Assembly (NCBI GenBank): GCA_016703605.1
Contig: JADJBU010000002.1
Coordinates: 310,001 to 374,000, forward strand
Source: Candidatus Villigracilis adiacens
GTDB taxonomy: Bacteria; Chloroflexota; Anaerolineae; Anaerolineales; Villigracilaceae
Length of the DNA: 64,000 nt
Reading direction: 5' to 3'
Under the pieces are notes generated by a model that saw only the letters and a program-made list of their open reading frames with translations, made no database searches and was not told where the DNA came from. Shown here piece after piece: positions 16,351 through 25,537 of the stretch. The translations under genes were made by a program, and so were the position numbers. Position 1 is the first letter of the stretch; each line of letters starts with the position of its first letter.

Positions 16351-17358
16351 TTACTCCGCCTCTTCCCGGAGGGACTCATTCCATTTAATTCCTTCACGGG
16401 CAAGATAATACGCGCCGAGCAGGGTGATGGGAACCCACAACGCCACATGCAGGACGAGCGTATATCCCGCCGCAGTGGCTTGGTCCACGCCATAGGCGGT
16501 GAGGACGGCGATACCCGGCGCATCGAAGGTGCCGATGTAACCGGGCGCGGATGGAATGGTGGTGGCGAGGTTGACGATGCCGTTCATCAACATCAACGCA
16601 AAGAATGAGACGCTGAAATCGAAGGCATGCATCACCAGCCAGTATTTGGCGGTCTCCAGCAGCCAGATAATAACCGAGGTCAGGAAGACCATCAGAACGT
16701 TGAAAGGCGACCGCAGGGAGGCCAGCCCGTCCAAAAATTTATTCATAATGCCGATGATCTTGGTATGCAGGCGTTTGGGAGTCAAGCGCTCGATCAGCCA
16801 GAGACCGATCCTGGCGGTCGCTTGCGGGAACATGGCAGCCAGTAGAAAAATGAACAACGCGCCGAGAAATACCCCGGTACCGATCACCGCCACTTGCTGG
16901 ATGTTCCCCACAAAGCCGGATGCCCCTGTAAGCTTTGCCAACTCAGACAAGTTCACGAACACGAATGCCAGCATCACCACACCGTCAAAGATGCGCTCCA
17001 CGATGATGGTCGCCAACGAAGCCGAAACAGGCACGCCTTCCTTGCGTTTCAGAATGACAGCACGCAACACCTCGCCCGCGCGCGCCGGGTAGATATTGTT
17101 GCCCATATACCCAATGGTTGTGATCGGGAACATGGCGCTGGTGGGAATCTTCTTGATCGGACCCAATAAATAATGCCATCTCCACGCCCGCACCCACACG
17201 CCGATAAAATACACGCCAATTGCCGGTATCAGCCAGACGTAATTTGCCTTTTGCATCGCGCCCCAAAAATCGCCAAGCTTCAGTCCCCGCAGGGCAAGCC
17301 ATAAAAATAGGACGCTGATCAGCACCCCGAGCCAGAATTGCCATTTCTTCATTTGCAT
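16351..17358 (-). CDS. YbhN/UPF0104-type flippase-like membrane protein
   Basis: Read from ATG 17358 the protein has 335 residues with about eight membrane segments. It matches the lysylphosphatidylglycerol synthase transmembrane/UPF0104 family, with YMGNNIYPARAGEVLRA and IPSAPGYIGTFD. Family members are associated with moving or modifying lipid-linked substrates in the cytoplasmic membrane; the specific role is unknown. A longer frame to 17511 runs through a repeat and is rejected as start. GGTACAAT ends 9 nt before the ATG and there is no Shine-Dalgarno sequence, which suggests a leaderless or nearly leaderless mRNA. Confidence 0.88.
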   Translation of the reverse strand: MQMKKWQFWLGVLISVLFLWLALRGLKLGDFWGAMQKANYVWLIPAIGVYFIGVWVRAWRWHYLLGPIKKIPTSAMFPITTIGYMGNNIYPARAGEVLRAVILKRKEGVPVSASLATIIVERIFDGVVMLAFVFVNLSELAKLTGASGFVGNIQQVAVIGTGVFLGALFIFLLAAMFPQATARIGLWLIERLTPKRLHTKIIGIMNKFLDGLASLRSPFNVLMVFLTSVIIWLLETAKYWLVMHAFDFSVSFFALMLMNGIVNLATTIPSAPGYIGTFDAPGIAVLTAYGVDQATAAGYTLVLHVALWVPITLLGAYYLAREGIKWNESLREEAE

Positions 17359-17367
17359 AGTGGGGCG

Positions 17368-17373
17368 ATTGTA
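17368..17373 (-). promoter_or_regulatory. Extended -10 box of the YbhN-like gene
   Basis: Minus-strand TGGTACAAT ends 9 nt before the start codon; same layout as gmk. Confidence 0.55.
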
Positions 17374-17444
17374 CCAAAAGAAGAATGATGAATACGGGAG
17401 GATGAATAACGGTGTGCAGGCAAAACATGTCAGGCGCGGAGTCG

Positions 17445-17481
17445 AAAATCTCCCGACTTTCGAGCAAAATCGGGAGATTTT
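17445..17481. repeat. Palindromic element between divergent genes
   Basis: Perfect 12-bp arms AAAATCTCCCGA and TCGGGAGATTTT are separated by 13 nt. GGAGTC-type flanks relate it to the elements at 1551 and near 9312. Confidence 0.65.
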
Positions 17482-17551
17482 GCAGTCCATACTGACGACC
17501 TTTGCTTGCACACGAATGATGAAGCAATAGAGACTCCAATTGCTGTTACGC

Positions 17552-17557
17552 TATAAT
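17552..17557 (+). promoter_or_regulatory. -10 box of the YitT gene
   Basis: A perfect TATAAT lies 22 nt before the ATG at 17580, with GAAAGGAA as ribosome-binding site in between. This gene has a short conventional leader. Confidence 0.55.
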
Positions 17558-17579
17558 TCCGACCCTGAAAGGAACGTGC

Positions 17580-18464
17580 ATGAAAAAATATTTCCCCGCA
17601 ATTCGCGACTATTTAATTATTGTCATATCCAGCTTGATTCAGGCGGTCAGTCTGCGGCTGTTCTTCATCCCCGCAAATCTCGCTTCGGGCGGGGTGAGCG
17701 GAATTTCGCAACTGATCAACCATTTCACCGGCTGGCCCATCGGGTTGATGGTGTTGATCGGCAACATTCCGCTTTTCCTTTTGGGCTGGCGCTTCCTCGG
17801 CGGATTCAAATTTGCCATGCGTACGGCAGTAGCCATTGTGACGTATTCCTTGTTGACCGACCTGTTGATGAAGATCCCCACCTTTGTGGAATACACCCAA
17901 CTGCTCATCAACGACCTGCAAGGCGATATTTTTCTTAACTCGCTCTATGGCGCCATCATCAGCGGTATAGGGTATGGACTGGTCTATCGTGCGCGCGGCA
18001 CCAGTGGCGGGTCTGATATTCTGGCGCGGATTCTCAATAACTGGCGCGGCATTTCGATGACCCAAAGTTACCTCATGGTGGATGCCCTTGTCATTCTCTC
18101 GGCGGGGTTTGTCTTTGGCTGGAAGGCGGCGTTGTATGCCATGATCACCCTGTATGTCAGCGGGCTTGTGGCAGAAACGGTGCTCGAAGGCGGCGGGACC
18201 GTCCGCACGGCGATGATTGTCACCGCCAAGCCGGAGGAAGTTTCGACCTGCGTGATCGATGAACTCCAGCGCGGCGTGACCTGGCTCGAAGGGCGCGGCG
18301 CGTACACCGGCAATTCCCGTCCCGTTTTGTATTGCGTGGTCAACCGTGCCGAGATCGCCACACTAAAAGCCATCGTCCATGAAAAAGACCCCGAAGCCTT
18401 CATGGTCATCGGCGTGGCGCATGAGGCGTTGGGCGAGGGATTCAAACCTTTGAGAGGCAGATAA
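17580..18464 (+). CDS. YitT family membrane protein (DUF161/DUF2179)
   Basis: The 294-residue protein has five or six N-terminal hydrophobic segments with glycine-rich signatures (ASGGVSGISQL, RARGTSGGSDILARI). A soluble C-terminal DUF2179 domain follows (TWLEGRGAYTGNSRPVLYCVV, residues about 215-290). Members are common in bacteria and of uncertain function; a transport role has been proposed. It has its own promoter and terminator and appears monocistronic. Confidence 0.9.
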   Translation: MKKYFPAIRDYLIIVISSLIQAVSLRLFFIPANLASGGVSGISQLINHFTGWPIGLMVLIGNIPLFLLGWRFLGGFKFAMRTAVAIVTYSLLTDLLMKIPTFVEYTQLLINDLQGDIFLNSLYGAIISGIGYGLVYRARGTSGGSDILARILNNWRGISMTQSYLMVDALVILSAGFVFGWKAALYAMITLYVSGLVAETVLEGGGTVRTAMIVTAKPEEVSTCVIDELQRGVTWLEGRGAYTGNSRPVLYCVVNRAEIATLKAIVHEKDPEAFMVIGVAHEALGEGFKPLRGR

Positions 18465-18484
18465 ACTCCCAGCGTGTCCAAAAG

Positions 18485-18514
18485 CGGGCGGAGTCGGCAT
18501 CCGCCCGTTTTTTA
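18485..18514 (+). terminator. Rho-independent terminator after yitT
   Basis: CGGGCGGA and TCCGCCCG form an 8-bp stem with a 7-nt loop, followed by T6. Confidence 0.85.
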
Positions 18515-18660
18515 TTGCTCAGTCTACGCTTCATAAAATTAAGTCAGGCGGGGCATTTTTCACCCGAAGGTGAATAAAATAAAGTTTGCAGACAATTCTC
18601 ATATAATTAGTTTTGTAATTTCAAATAGTGACAAAACAATATTGAATTGAAAGGTGATTC

Positions 18661-19143
18661 ATGCTAAACCATTTACAGAACACTGTGCTGGATGATATTG
18701 ACAAAGCCCTGCTCCGTGAGTTGCAGGCTGACGGACGATTGACCAATGTGGAACTGGCGCGTCGAGTCAGCCTCTCGCCGCCCGCCACCCTGACCCGCCT
18801 CAAACGGCTGGAGAAGGATGGCTTCATCCGCAATTACGCCGCCATCGTGGACAGGGAAAAAGCCGGGTACGACCTGCTTTGCTTCATTCACATCGCGATG
18901 CAGATGCATCAACAGGAGCAGATCGAAAATTTCCGCAGGCTGGTGCAGGACATGCCCGAAGTACTCGAATGTCATCACATCACCGGCGAATACGACTACC
19001 TGCTCAAGGTGGTCTTCCGCAGCCGGAAAGACCTGGAGCGCTTCGCCGTGAACCGCCTCACGCCCATCCCCGGCGTCTCGCGCATTCATACCAGCCTGGT
19101 GTTCACGGAAGTGAAATCAATAACCGCATTGCCGCTGGAGTAG
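18661..19143 (+). CDS. Lrp/AsnC-family transcriptional regulator
   Basis: The 160-residue protein has an N-terminal helix-turn-helix (VELARRVSLSPPATLTRLKRLEKDGFI) and a C-terminal RAM ligand-binding domain with HHITGEYDYLLKV. Lrp proteins sense amino acids and control their metabolism. It precedes panB and an aminotransferase, so it may control them. An inverted repeat TTTTGT-N14-ACAAAA at 18611-18636 between a TATAAT (18602-18607) and the gene could be an autoregulatory site. Confidence 0.92.
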   Translation: MLNHLQNTVLDDIDKALLRELQADGRLTNVELARRVSLSPPATLTRLKRLEKDGFIRNYAAIVDREKAGYDLLCFIHIAMQMHQQEQIENFRRLVQDMPEVLECHHITGEYDYLLKVVFRSRKDLERFAVNRLTPIPGVSRIHTSLVFTEVKSITALPLE

Positions 19144-19157
19144 CATCGAACCTGAAA

Positions 19158-19222
19158 AGACCTGACAGGTTTGATGAAAATTCCTCCGATCATCAAACAT
19201 CGCAATAAAACCTGTCAGGTCT
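19158..19222. repeat. Dispersed repeat with perfect 15-bp inverted arms
   Basis: AGACCTGACAGGTTT (19158-19172) and AAACCTGTCAGGTCT (19208-19222) are perfect inverted copies around 35 nt. It separates the Lrp gene from panB. Confidence 0.8.
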
Positions 19223-19244
19223 CATTACTTACACGGAGGAATCA

Positions 19245-20100
19245 ATGACTGAACCGCGCAAGAAAATGACCCTGCCAGGGCTGTATCAAAAAGTGGCGGA
19301 TAAACAGCCCATCACCTGGCTCACCTGTTACGACTACCCAACCGCATATATGCAGGATCAAGCAGGCGTGGATATGATCCTCGTCGGCGACAGCCTCGGC
19401 ATGACCATGCTCGGCTACGACTCAACCTCTGCCTGTCACGATGGACGATATGATCCGTCACGCGGCGGCAGTGCGTCGCGGCGCGCCGAACGTCTGGCTG
19501 GTGGGCGACATGCCGTACATGACTTATCAACCCAGCGTCGAATCTGCCATTCGCAACGCAGGACGATTCATGGCGGAAGCAGGCTGTGACTGCATCAAAC
19601 TCGAAGGCGGCGCGGCGATGGCGGATCGCATCAAAGGGATCGTGGATGCGGGCATTCCCGCCATCGGGCACCTCGGACTCACGCCTCAATCTGTCTCCGC
19701 CCTGGGCGGGTTCAAGTTGCAGGGAAAGTCTGCCACGCTGGCAAAGAAGATCGTGGACGACGCCAAGGCATTGGAAGAAGCTGGCGCGTTCTGTATTCTG
19801 CTTGAGCTTGTCCCCGATAGATTATGTCAACTCATCACCGAACGCGCAAAGAATGCCATCATCATGTCGCTGGGTTCGGGGTTGGGCGCGCATGGACAAT
19901 TGCTGATCTACCATGATGCCTTCGCTTTGTATCCCAAATTCAAACCGCGCATGGCAAAGGTCTTTGCAGACGCAGGCGCGGTCATCCGCGAGGGACTCAA
20001 CGGCTACGTCAAGCAAGTGACCGAGAAAACTTTCCCTGCCAAAGAGAATTGGTTTGGGATGCCTGATGAAGAGTATGAAGAGTTGTTGAAGATGCTCTAA
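19245..20100 (+). pseudogene. panB: 3-methyl-2-oxobutanoate hydroxymethyltransferase, frameshifted
   Basis: PanB makes ketopantoate from ketoisovalerate and methylene-tetrahydrofolate for coenzyme A synthesis. Codons 1-61 read LTCYDYPTA and MILVGDSLGMTMLGYDST in one frame. From TMDDMIRHAAAV onward the rest (KLEGG, GIPAIGHLGLTPQS, LSLGSGLGAHGQ) is in the next frame. One extra T at about 19428 (ACCTCTGCC, where ACCCTGCC is expected) explains the break, and removing it restores a normal 284-residue enzyme. It may be true inactivation or a sequence error; an error is plausible because the rest is well conserved. AACACGGAGGAATC, with a good ribosome-binding site, precedes the start. Confidence 0.85.
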
Positions 20101-20168
20101 TCTCTAATCTCCAATCTCCATTTACTAATCAGTAATTGGAGATTGGTAATTGGTAATTGGTAATTAAA
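20101..20168. repeat. TAATTGG-type tandem repeat with CCAATCTCCA hairpin
   Basis: CCAATCTCCA (20111-20120) pairs with TGGAGATTGG (20137-20146), and tandem heptamers TAATTGG follow. Similar sequence occurs at 21440, 44074 and inside the gene at 46997. Confidence 0.7.
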
Positions 20169-20178
20169 AGGAAACCCC

Positions 20179-21438
20179 ATGAATCCCCAAGCCCTCCTCA
20201 AAATTAATCCCAATCTCATTGACTCTGTCAACTCGGTTTTGCTTGACCCGAACTCGCGCGTGATGAAGAATTTCTTCGATGTGGTTGCCAGGTATGGAAC
20301 GCCCGAAGAGATCAATCGCAAGCACCGCGAATCGCGCAAGATGGAAAATCTTTTCAAGCAGGTGGAAGCAAAAGCGCCTGACTATATTAAAGACCTCAAT
20401 TGGCTGATCGAACAACGTGACAGCGGCAGATTCATTTCGGTCGCAGACTACAGGCTCAAGGTTAGGGGCGAAGCGGCGAAGCAAATCCAGTTTATGGATG
20501 AGAATGCCGTCACGCTTGAAGTATCCGCGCTGCAATACTTCCCGTGGGTGCGCGTCATGGCGGAGCAGGCGATTGCAAACAAGACGCTCATGCCCGGGCG
20601 ATACATCGCTGTCCGTAAGATGAAAGAATCTGAAGCGGATGGAGATTTGCCCGCCATCGTCGCCGCGCTGGATATTATCGGCGCGTCGTTCGTGGAGACG
20701 CTGGACACGAAAGGAACCGATGGTTCGAACCCGCACCTCGGTGGTGCGGACACCATCACGGGTTACTTTGGCGGCATCGGACAACCGAATGAACATGCCC
20801 TGCAATGGCTGGATGAGTTTTTGTATTACTACACCAACTACGGCGTTCAGCATGTGTTGAATTTCAACGCGGGGACAATCCTGCTTGGCTTCATGCTTTA
20901 CAAACTCGGCGTGGATATTCAGTTCAAGATTTCGGTTTTCTTCGGCGCGGACAATCCCTACAACGCGCTGTGGATCATGATGATGGCGAAGTTGTTCAGC
21001 CGCGAAGATGGAACAAGTCCGCTGATCGGTTTCAACTGGTCGAACTCGATCAACAACGAGACGATGGAACTGAGCGCGGACTTCCGCAAGGCGCTTGGTT
21101 TTGAGCAGGTTGTGCGCTTTGAACATCACATCACCGAGCCGCAGAAGAATATCGTCATCCAACCGTATAACCGCCGCGCCGAACTCGTGGAAGTTGCCGC
21201 GCGTGTGGCGAACATCGCCGCGAAGCATGAAGGCGGCGACCCTGAAGTGGACGTGACCCGCGCCCATCTTTCGGATGTGCTGGATTACTTCCGCGAGAAG
21301 AAAGAAGTCATCGAAAGCGGCGACTGGGACAACCTGCTGCAAAATTATCTCGACAAAGTGGATGCCTGCAATCGCACCGCATGGGCGTTGACGGAGAAGG
21401 GCTTGAGTTTTGTGGCGGCGAGGAATTTGCATAAATAG
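20179..21438 (+). CDS. Conserved protein of unknown function, 419 residues, beside an aminotransferase
   Basis: I do not recognise the family with confidence. The soluble protein has well-spaced motif-like blocks that look enzymatic: DTKGTDGSNPHLGGADTITG, QHVLNFNAGTI, FGADNPYNALW and NWSNSINNETME. It has no signal peptide or membrane segment. The distribution of Gly, Asp and His loops would suit a TIM-barrel-like enzyme, but that is a guess. It lies between panB and a class III aminotransferase on the same strand, separated from each by TAATTGG repeats. A role in amino acid or beta-alanine/pantothenate metabolism is possible but unproven. Confidence 0.75.
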   Translation: MNPQALLKINPNLIDSVNSVLLDPNSRVMKNFFDVVARYGTPEEINRKHRESRKMENLFKQVEAKAPDYIKDLNWLIEQRDSGRFISVADYRLKVRGEAAKQIQFMDENAVTLEVSALQYFPWVRVMAEQAIANKTLMPGRYIAVRKMKESEADGDLPAIVAALDIIGASFVETLDTKGTDGSNPHLGGADTITGYFGGIGQPNEHALQWLDEFLYYYTNYGVQHVLNFNAGTILLGFMLYKLGVDIQFKISVFFGADNPYNALWIMMMAKLFSREDGTSPLIGFNWSNSINNETMELSADFRKALGFEQVVRFEHHITEPQKNIVIQPYNRRAELVEVAARVANIAAKHEGGDPEVDVTRAHLSDVLDYFREKKEVIESGDWDNLLQNYLDKVDACNRTAWALTEKGLSFVAARNLHK

Positions 21439-21439
21439 A

Positions 21440-21495
21440 ATTGGTAAATGGTAATTGGAGATTGGTAATTGGTAATTGGGAAACCTCCAATCTCG
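21440..21495. repeat. TAATTGG-type tandem repeat
   Basis: Degenerate heptamers (TTGGTAA/TAATTGG) are followed by CCTCCAATCTC, which pairs with GGAGATTGG. It occupies most of the gap before the aminotransferase gene. Confidence 0.7.
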
Positions 21496-21521
21496 CTCTC
21501 TAACTCTCAGATAGGAAGCGA

Positions 21522-22847
21522 ATGAATATTCTCGAACGAACCGAAGAACTGACCGCGCAAGAGATCGTTGACTACAACAAAGAGTACACTTTCTTCTCGT
21601 GGACAGCGCAAGAAAAATTGAATCCGATTCCCGTCACCCACGCGGAGGGCGTGTATTTTTGGGACGCGAACGGCAAGCGCTATCTCGATATGGTCGCGCA
21701 GTTGGTGAACTCGAATCTCGGACACCAGCACCCGAAGGTGGTGAAAGCGATTCAAGACCAAGCCGCCAGGTTGACCTACATCAGCCCATTCCATGCCACA
21801 GAGCCGCGCGCCCGTCTCGGCAAAAAACTGGCGGAGATCACGCCTGGCGACTTGAAGAAATCCTTCTTCACTCTCGGTGGTTCGGATGCGAATGAAAACG
21901 CGATAAAAATAGCCCGTCAATACACAGGACGGCATAAAATTATGGCGCGTTATCGCTCGTATCACGGCGCGACCCACGGCGCGGTGGCGCTAACGGGTGA
22001 TTATCGCCGCCTCGCTTCCGAACCTGGGATTTCGGGCGTTGTCCATTTTCTTGATCCGTATTGCTATCGTTGTCCATTCGGCTGGACGAAGGATACCTGC
22101 AAACGTCAATGTATCAGCCATGTGGAAGAGGTGATACAGCACGAAGGCGCTGACCAGATCGCGGCGATCTTCCTCGAAGGCGTGACAGGCACGAACGGAC
22201 TCATCCTCCCGCCCGATGATTACTGGGGACGCATGAGAGAGATATGCGACAAATACGGCATCCTGCTCATCTCTGATGAAGTGATGAGCGGCTGGGGGCG
22301 CACGGGCAAATGGTTCGCCGTGGATAACTGGAACGTCGTCCCCGACATTATCACCACGGCAAAGGGAATCACATCAGGGTATATGCCGCTCGGCGCGGTG
22401 ATCGTCAGCGAGAAGATCGCGGATTATTTCGATGATCATGTGTTCTACGCGGGACTGACCTACAACGGTCACGCCATCTCGTGCGCGGCGGCGGTTGCGG
22501 CGATTGAAGCCTACGAAGAGGAGAATATCTTCGAGCGTGTGGATGGGATGGGAAAATATCTCGGCGAAAAGTTGGAGGAGTTAAAAGAAAAACATCCCTG
22601 TGTGGGGGATGTCCGTTATATCGGCTTGTTCTCCGGTATTGAGTTCGTAAAGAACCGCGAAACCAAAGAGCCGATGGATGTCGCGCCGCTGAAAAATCAT
22701 CTCATTCAAAACGGCGTGTATGTTTTCCACTTCAAGAACATTCTCATCGTCGCGCCTCCGTTGATCATCACGCGGGAGCAATTGGATGATGGGTTACAGA
22801 TATTGGATGAGGGAATCACCGATGTAATGGATCGCCTGGCGGAGTAG
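21522..22847 (+). CDS. Class III pyridoxal-phosphate aminotransferase
   Basis: The 441-residue protein is a class III aminotransferase. It has the cofactor-binding segment LLISDEVMSGWGRTGKWFA and the Schiff-base lysine in TTAKGITSGYMPLGAV. An insert with four cysteines (CYRCPFGWTKDTCKRQC, about residues 181-197) is notable. Relatives use omega-amino donors such as beta-alanine, taurine or 4-aminobutyrate with pyruvate or 2-oxoglutarate. The exact substrate is not settled. Its neighbour panB makes beta-alanine plausible. Confidence 0.9.
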   Translation: MNILERTEELTAQEIVDYNKEYTFFSWTAQEKLNPIPVTHAEGVYFWDANGKRYLDMVAQLVNSNLGHQHPKVVKAIQDQAARLTYISPFHATEPRARLGKKLAEITPGDLKKSFFTLGGSDANENAIKIARQYTGRHKIMARYRSYHGATHGAVALTGDYRRLASEPGISGVVHFLDPYCYRCPFGWTKDTCKRQCISHVEEVIQHEGADQIAAIFLEGVTGTNGLILPPDDYWGRMREICDKYGILLISDEVMSGWGRTGKWFAVDNWNVVPDIITTAKGITSGYMPLGAVIVSEKIADYFDDHVFYAGLTYNGHAISCAAAVAAIEAYEEENIFERVDGMGKYLGEKLEELKEKHPCVGDVRYIGLFSGIEFVKNRETKEPMDVAPLKNHLIQNGVYVFHFKNILIVAPPLIITREQLDDGLQILDEGITDVMDRLAE

Positions 22848-22912
22848 CCCTCTTTCTTCTTTCCTCTTTCTTTGCCATAAAAGTAGAAAGTGGAAAGTGG
22901 AAAGTACGCCTG

Positions 22913-23812
22913 TCACTTCCTCTTCCCATACCCCAACTGCTTCAACATATACGGGTCGTCGCGCCAGTCTTTCGAGACCTTCACGCGCAATTCGAGAAAC
23001 ACCTTTCGCCCGCCCATCTCTTCGATCTCTTTTCGCGCCGCCGAGCCAATCGCCTTCAACATCTTGCCGCCTTCGCCAATGACGATTCCCTTTTGCGAAT
23101 CGCGTTCCACCAAAAGGGTGGCGGCGATGTATGCCATGCCATTCTCGCGCTCCTTGAACTCGTCAATGCGCACCGCCAGGCTGTGCGGAACTTCGTCGCG
23201 CAATTTGATCAGGCAGGCTTCGCGGATTAAATCTCCCGCGATTTCCTTTTCGTATAAATCGGTGATCTGATCTTCGGGATACTCCGCCTCTCTCTCCGGG
23301 ACGGCTTGAATCAGCGCTTCGGTCAGTTCGCCCAGCCCAAGCCTTCGCGCCGCAGAGACATGCATCACGCTGGCGTTGTGAATCAGCGCAAGATATTCGC
23401 TTTCACGCGCAGACAAGTCGTCGGGTTGCACCAGGTCTGTTTTATTGAGGACCAGCATCCGGCGGGTGCGAGGCGCGATTCCGTGGAGGAGAGTCGAGAT
23501 ATTTTTGTCCTCTTCGGTCGGGGGAGTCGCAGCATCCACCAGCCAGAGAATCAGGTCCACGCCGGTGAGGGAGTCTTCGGCTTCGTAGTTGAGGAACTCG
23601 CCGAGTTTGTGTTTGGCAAAGTGAATGCCGGGCGTATCCACAAAGATGAGTTGGGCATCTTTGAGCGTGAGAATGCCCAGTTGCTTTTTGCGCGTGGTCT
23701 GCGGACGCGGCGAGACGGCGGCGACTTTTTGACCGAGCAGAGCGTTGAGCAGCGTGGACTTGCCCACGTTTGGGCGGCCGATAATGGCGATAAAGCCGGA
23801 ACGATGTTTCAT
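22913..23812 (-). CDS. era: GTPase Era
   Basis: Era is a GTPase that binds 16S rRNA and is needed for small-subunit maturation. The 299-residue protein has G1 GRPNVGKS at residues 12-19, G3 DTPGIH, G4 NKTD and a C-terminal KH domain with GEGGKMLKAIGSAARKEIE. Length and order are standard. Its start overlaps the elp3 stop by 4 nt (ATGA). Confidence 0.96.
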   Translation of the reverse strand: MKHRSGFIAIIGRPNVGKSTLLNALLGQKVAAVSPRPQTTRKKQLGILTLKDAQLIFVDTPGIHFAKHKLGEFLNYEAEDSLTGVDLILWLVDAATPPTEEDKNISTLLHGIAPRTRRMLVLNKTDLVQPDDLSARESEYLALIHNASVMHVSAARRLGLGELTEALIQAVPEREAEYPEDQITDLYEKEIAGDLIREACLIKLRDEVPHSLAVRIDEFKERENGMAYIAATLLVERDSQKGIVIGEGGKMLKAIGSAARKEIEEMGGRKVFLELRVKVSKDWRDDPYMLKQLGYGKRK

Positions 23813-25465
23813 TTGATTTCCTTTACCAGATAATACTGCCCGCGTTCAAAGCCGCGATCCAGATAATACGGACGCGTGCCAACCGCCGCGATGACGGCGA
23901 GTTTGTGAAAGTTTTTTTGTTTGGCGATTCGTTCGGCTTCTTCGAGCAGGCGCGTGCCAAGACCGACGTGCTGCGCCGCGCCGGTTTTTTCCACGCCTAC
24001 GCCCAGCGATTGACCATAGACATGCACTTCGCGAATCAACGCCGCGTTGTTCAAGTCGTCCATGCCGGTTTCGGGGGAATCTGTGGAAGGCAGCGACAAG
24101 CGGATAAACCCAGCCAGGCCATCCTCTGCGGAGTTGAACGAGATGAAATGCTCTTCGGCTTGCCCGGCTTGATAGGCGAGGTCGTTTAATTTCAGCGAAG
24201 ATAATTCAACGGTTTTGCCCTTCACTTCACGACAGCGAATGCACTGACATTTTGTTCCGCGCTTCTTCATCTCTTCGTGGACGTCCTGCCGCAAACTCGT
24301 GCGGCGATTGCCTTCCACCACATTATTGCCCGGTATATCGCGGATGACGCGGTTGACGCGACAATATCTCGGAATGGACGGTTTGATGTCGGCAATGAGG
24401 TGGACGAGTTCTTCGGTGGTGTAGGGTTGGAATTCGCCGCGCTGCCAGTATTCGTATAACTCGGCATTGGCGAGAAGTTGGTTCGGATAGATTTTTATTT
24501 CATCGGGGCAGAAGTCATTCCACAGGCGGGCGAAGTCTTCGCGGTCGCTTTGCGGAGTCGCGCCGAGCAGATTCGGCATCCAGTGCAAGACGATCTTGAA
24601 CCCGGCTGCGCGGAGCAACGCCGTCGCCTGGCGCGTGGACTCCACGTCATGTCCGCGTTTGTTGATCTCCAGAATATGATCGTCGAAACTTTGCGCGCCC
24701 ATCTGCACCTTGGTCACGCCGAGGTGACGCAGCCAGCGCAATTCATCGGGACTAATTTCATCGGGGCGGGTTTCGATCACCAGTCCAACATTTCGATGAG
24801 GCGCGGTTTCGTTGAGGGAGTGGGCTTCGGAAAGAGGTCACAGAGTCCACAGAGATTTCTTTATGGTTTTCTCCGTGCTCTCCGTGTTCTCTGTGGTGAA
24901 ATCCGTTCATCGCGTCGAAGCAGCGAGCCACAAACCATTCCTGATAGTCGCGGCGATACGAAGACCATGTGCCGCCCAAAATGAGCAGTTCGATCTTATC
25001 CGTCGGATGACCGAGATTCTTCAACGCCCGAATCCGCGACTCGACCTGCGTGAACGGGTCGAACTCATGTTCGAGCGCGCGCATTGCACCGGGTTCGTCG
25101 GGCAGGTAACTCTTCGGCATCCGCACATCGGTGGGGCAGAAGATGCATTTGCCGGGGCAGGGATAGGGCTTGGTCAGCACCGTCACCGTGGTCACGCCTG
25201 AGAGAGTCCGCATCGGCTTCATGCGGATGCGTTCCAGCAGAGCCGTGTCCGCCTGCATCGCGCCGGAATCCACCAACTCTTTGTACGCCGCGACCAACGC
25301 CGCCTTGTTCAAATATCCGCCGCCCTCGAGCGGATGCCTGCGGATGACCGTCATCACATCTTCGCCCGCGCGGATTTTCTCCAGCAGAAAATGCGCCAAC
25401 TCCATTTTCTTCGGAGTCAGCGCGTTGATCTTCTTCCAGCGTTGTCGCTTTTCAGTAAATTCCAT
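23809..25465 (-). pseudogene. elp3: Elp3-type tRNA uridine-34 radical-SAM acetyltransferase, interrupted by a repeat
   Basis: Elp3 modifies wobble uridine in tRNA; the enzyme of Dehalococcoides mccartyi, another Chloroflexota, is a well-studied example. The N-terminal part (25465 to about 24905) has the radical-SAM motif CPGKCIFCPTDVRMPKSYL and LLILGGTWSSY. The C-terminal part (from 24831) resumes with SEAHSLNETAPHRNVGLVIE, then KVQMGAQSFDD, and ends in a GNAT domain (GLGTRLLEEAERIA, AAVGTRPYYLDRGFE). Between them is a 70-nt dispersed repeat, and 70 is not a multiple of three, so the frame is broken. The protein is either lost, split, or intact apart from a one-base error. Confidence 0.88.
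24832..24901. repeat. 70-nt CACAGAG-type repeat inserted in elp3
   Basis: The segment holds CACAGAG/TCTCTGTGG and TCTCCGTG repeats forming an imperfect hairpin. On the coding strand it would be read as HHREHGEHGENHKE. Elp3-like sequence matches up to DAMNG and again from SEAHSLNETA. Confidence 0.8.
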
Positions 25466-25537
25466 GTTTGGTAAAACTAACCGGCGGCAAAAGCCCCAAT
25501 CAGTACAGGATCAAAATTCCCGTATTATCATCCTCGC

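Noticed and set aside
20101..21500. CRISPR array at the TAATTGG repeats
   Set aside because: The repeats are 7 nt, contiguous and degenerate, without regular spacers, and no cas genes are nearby.
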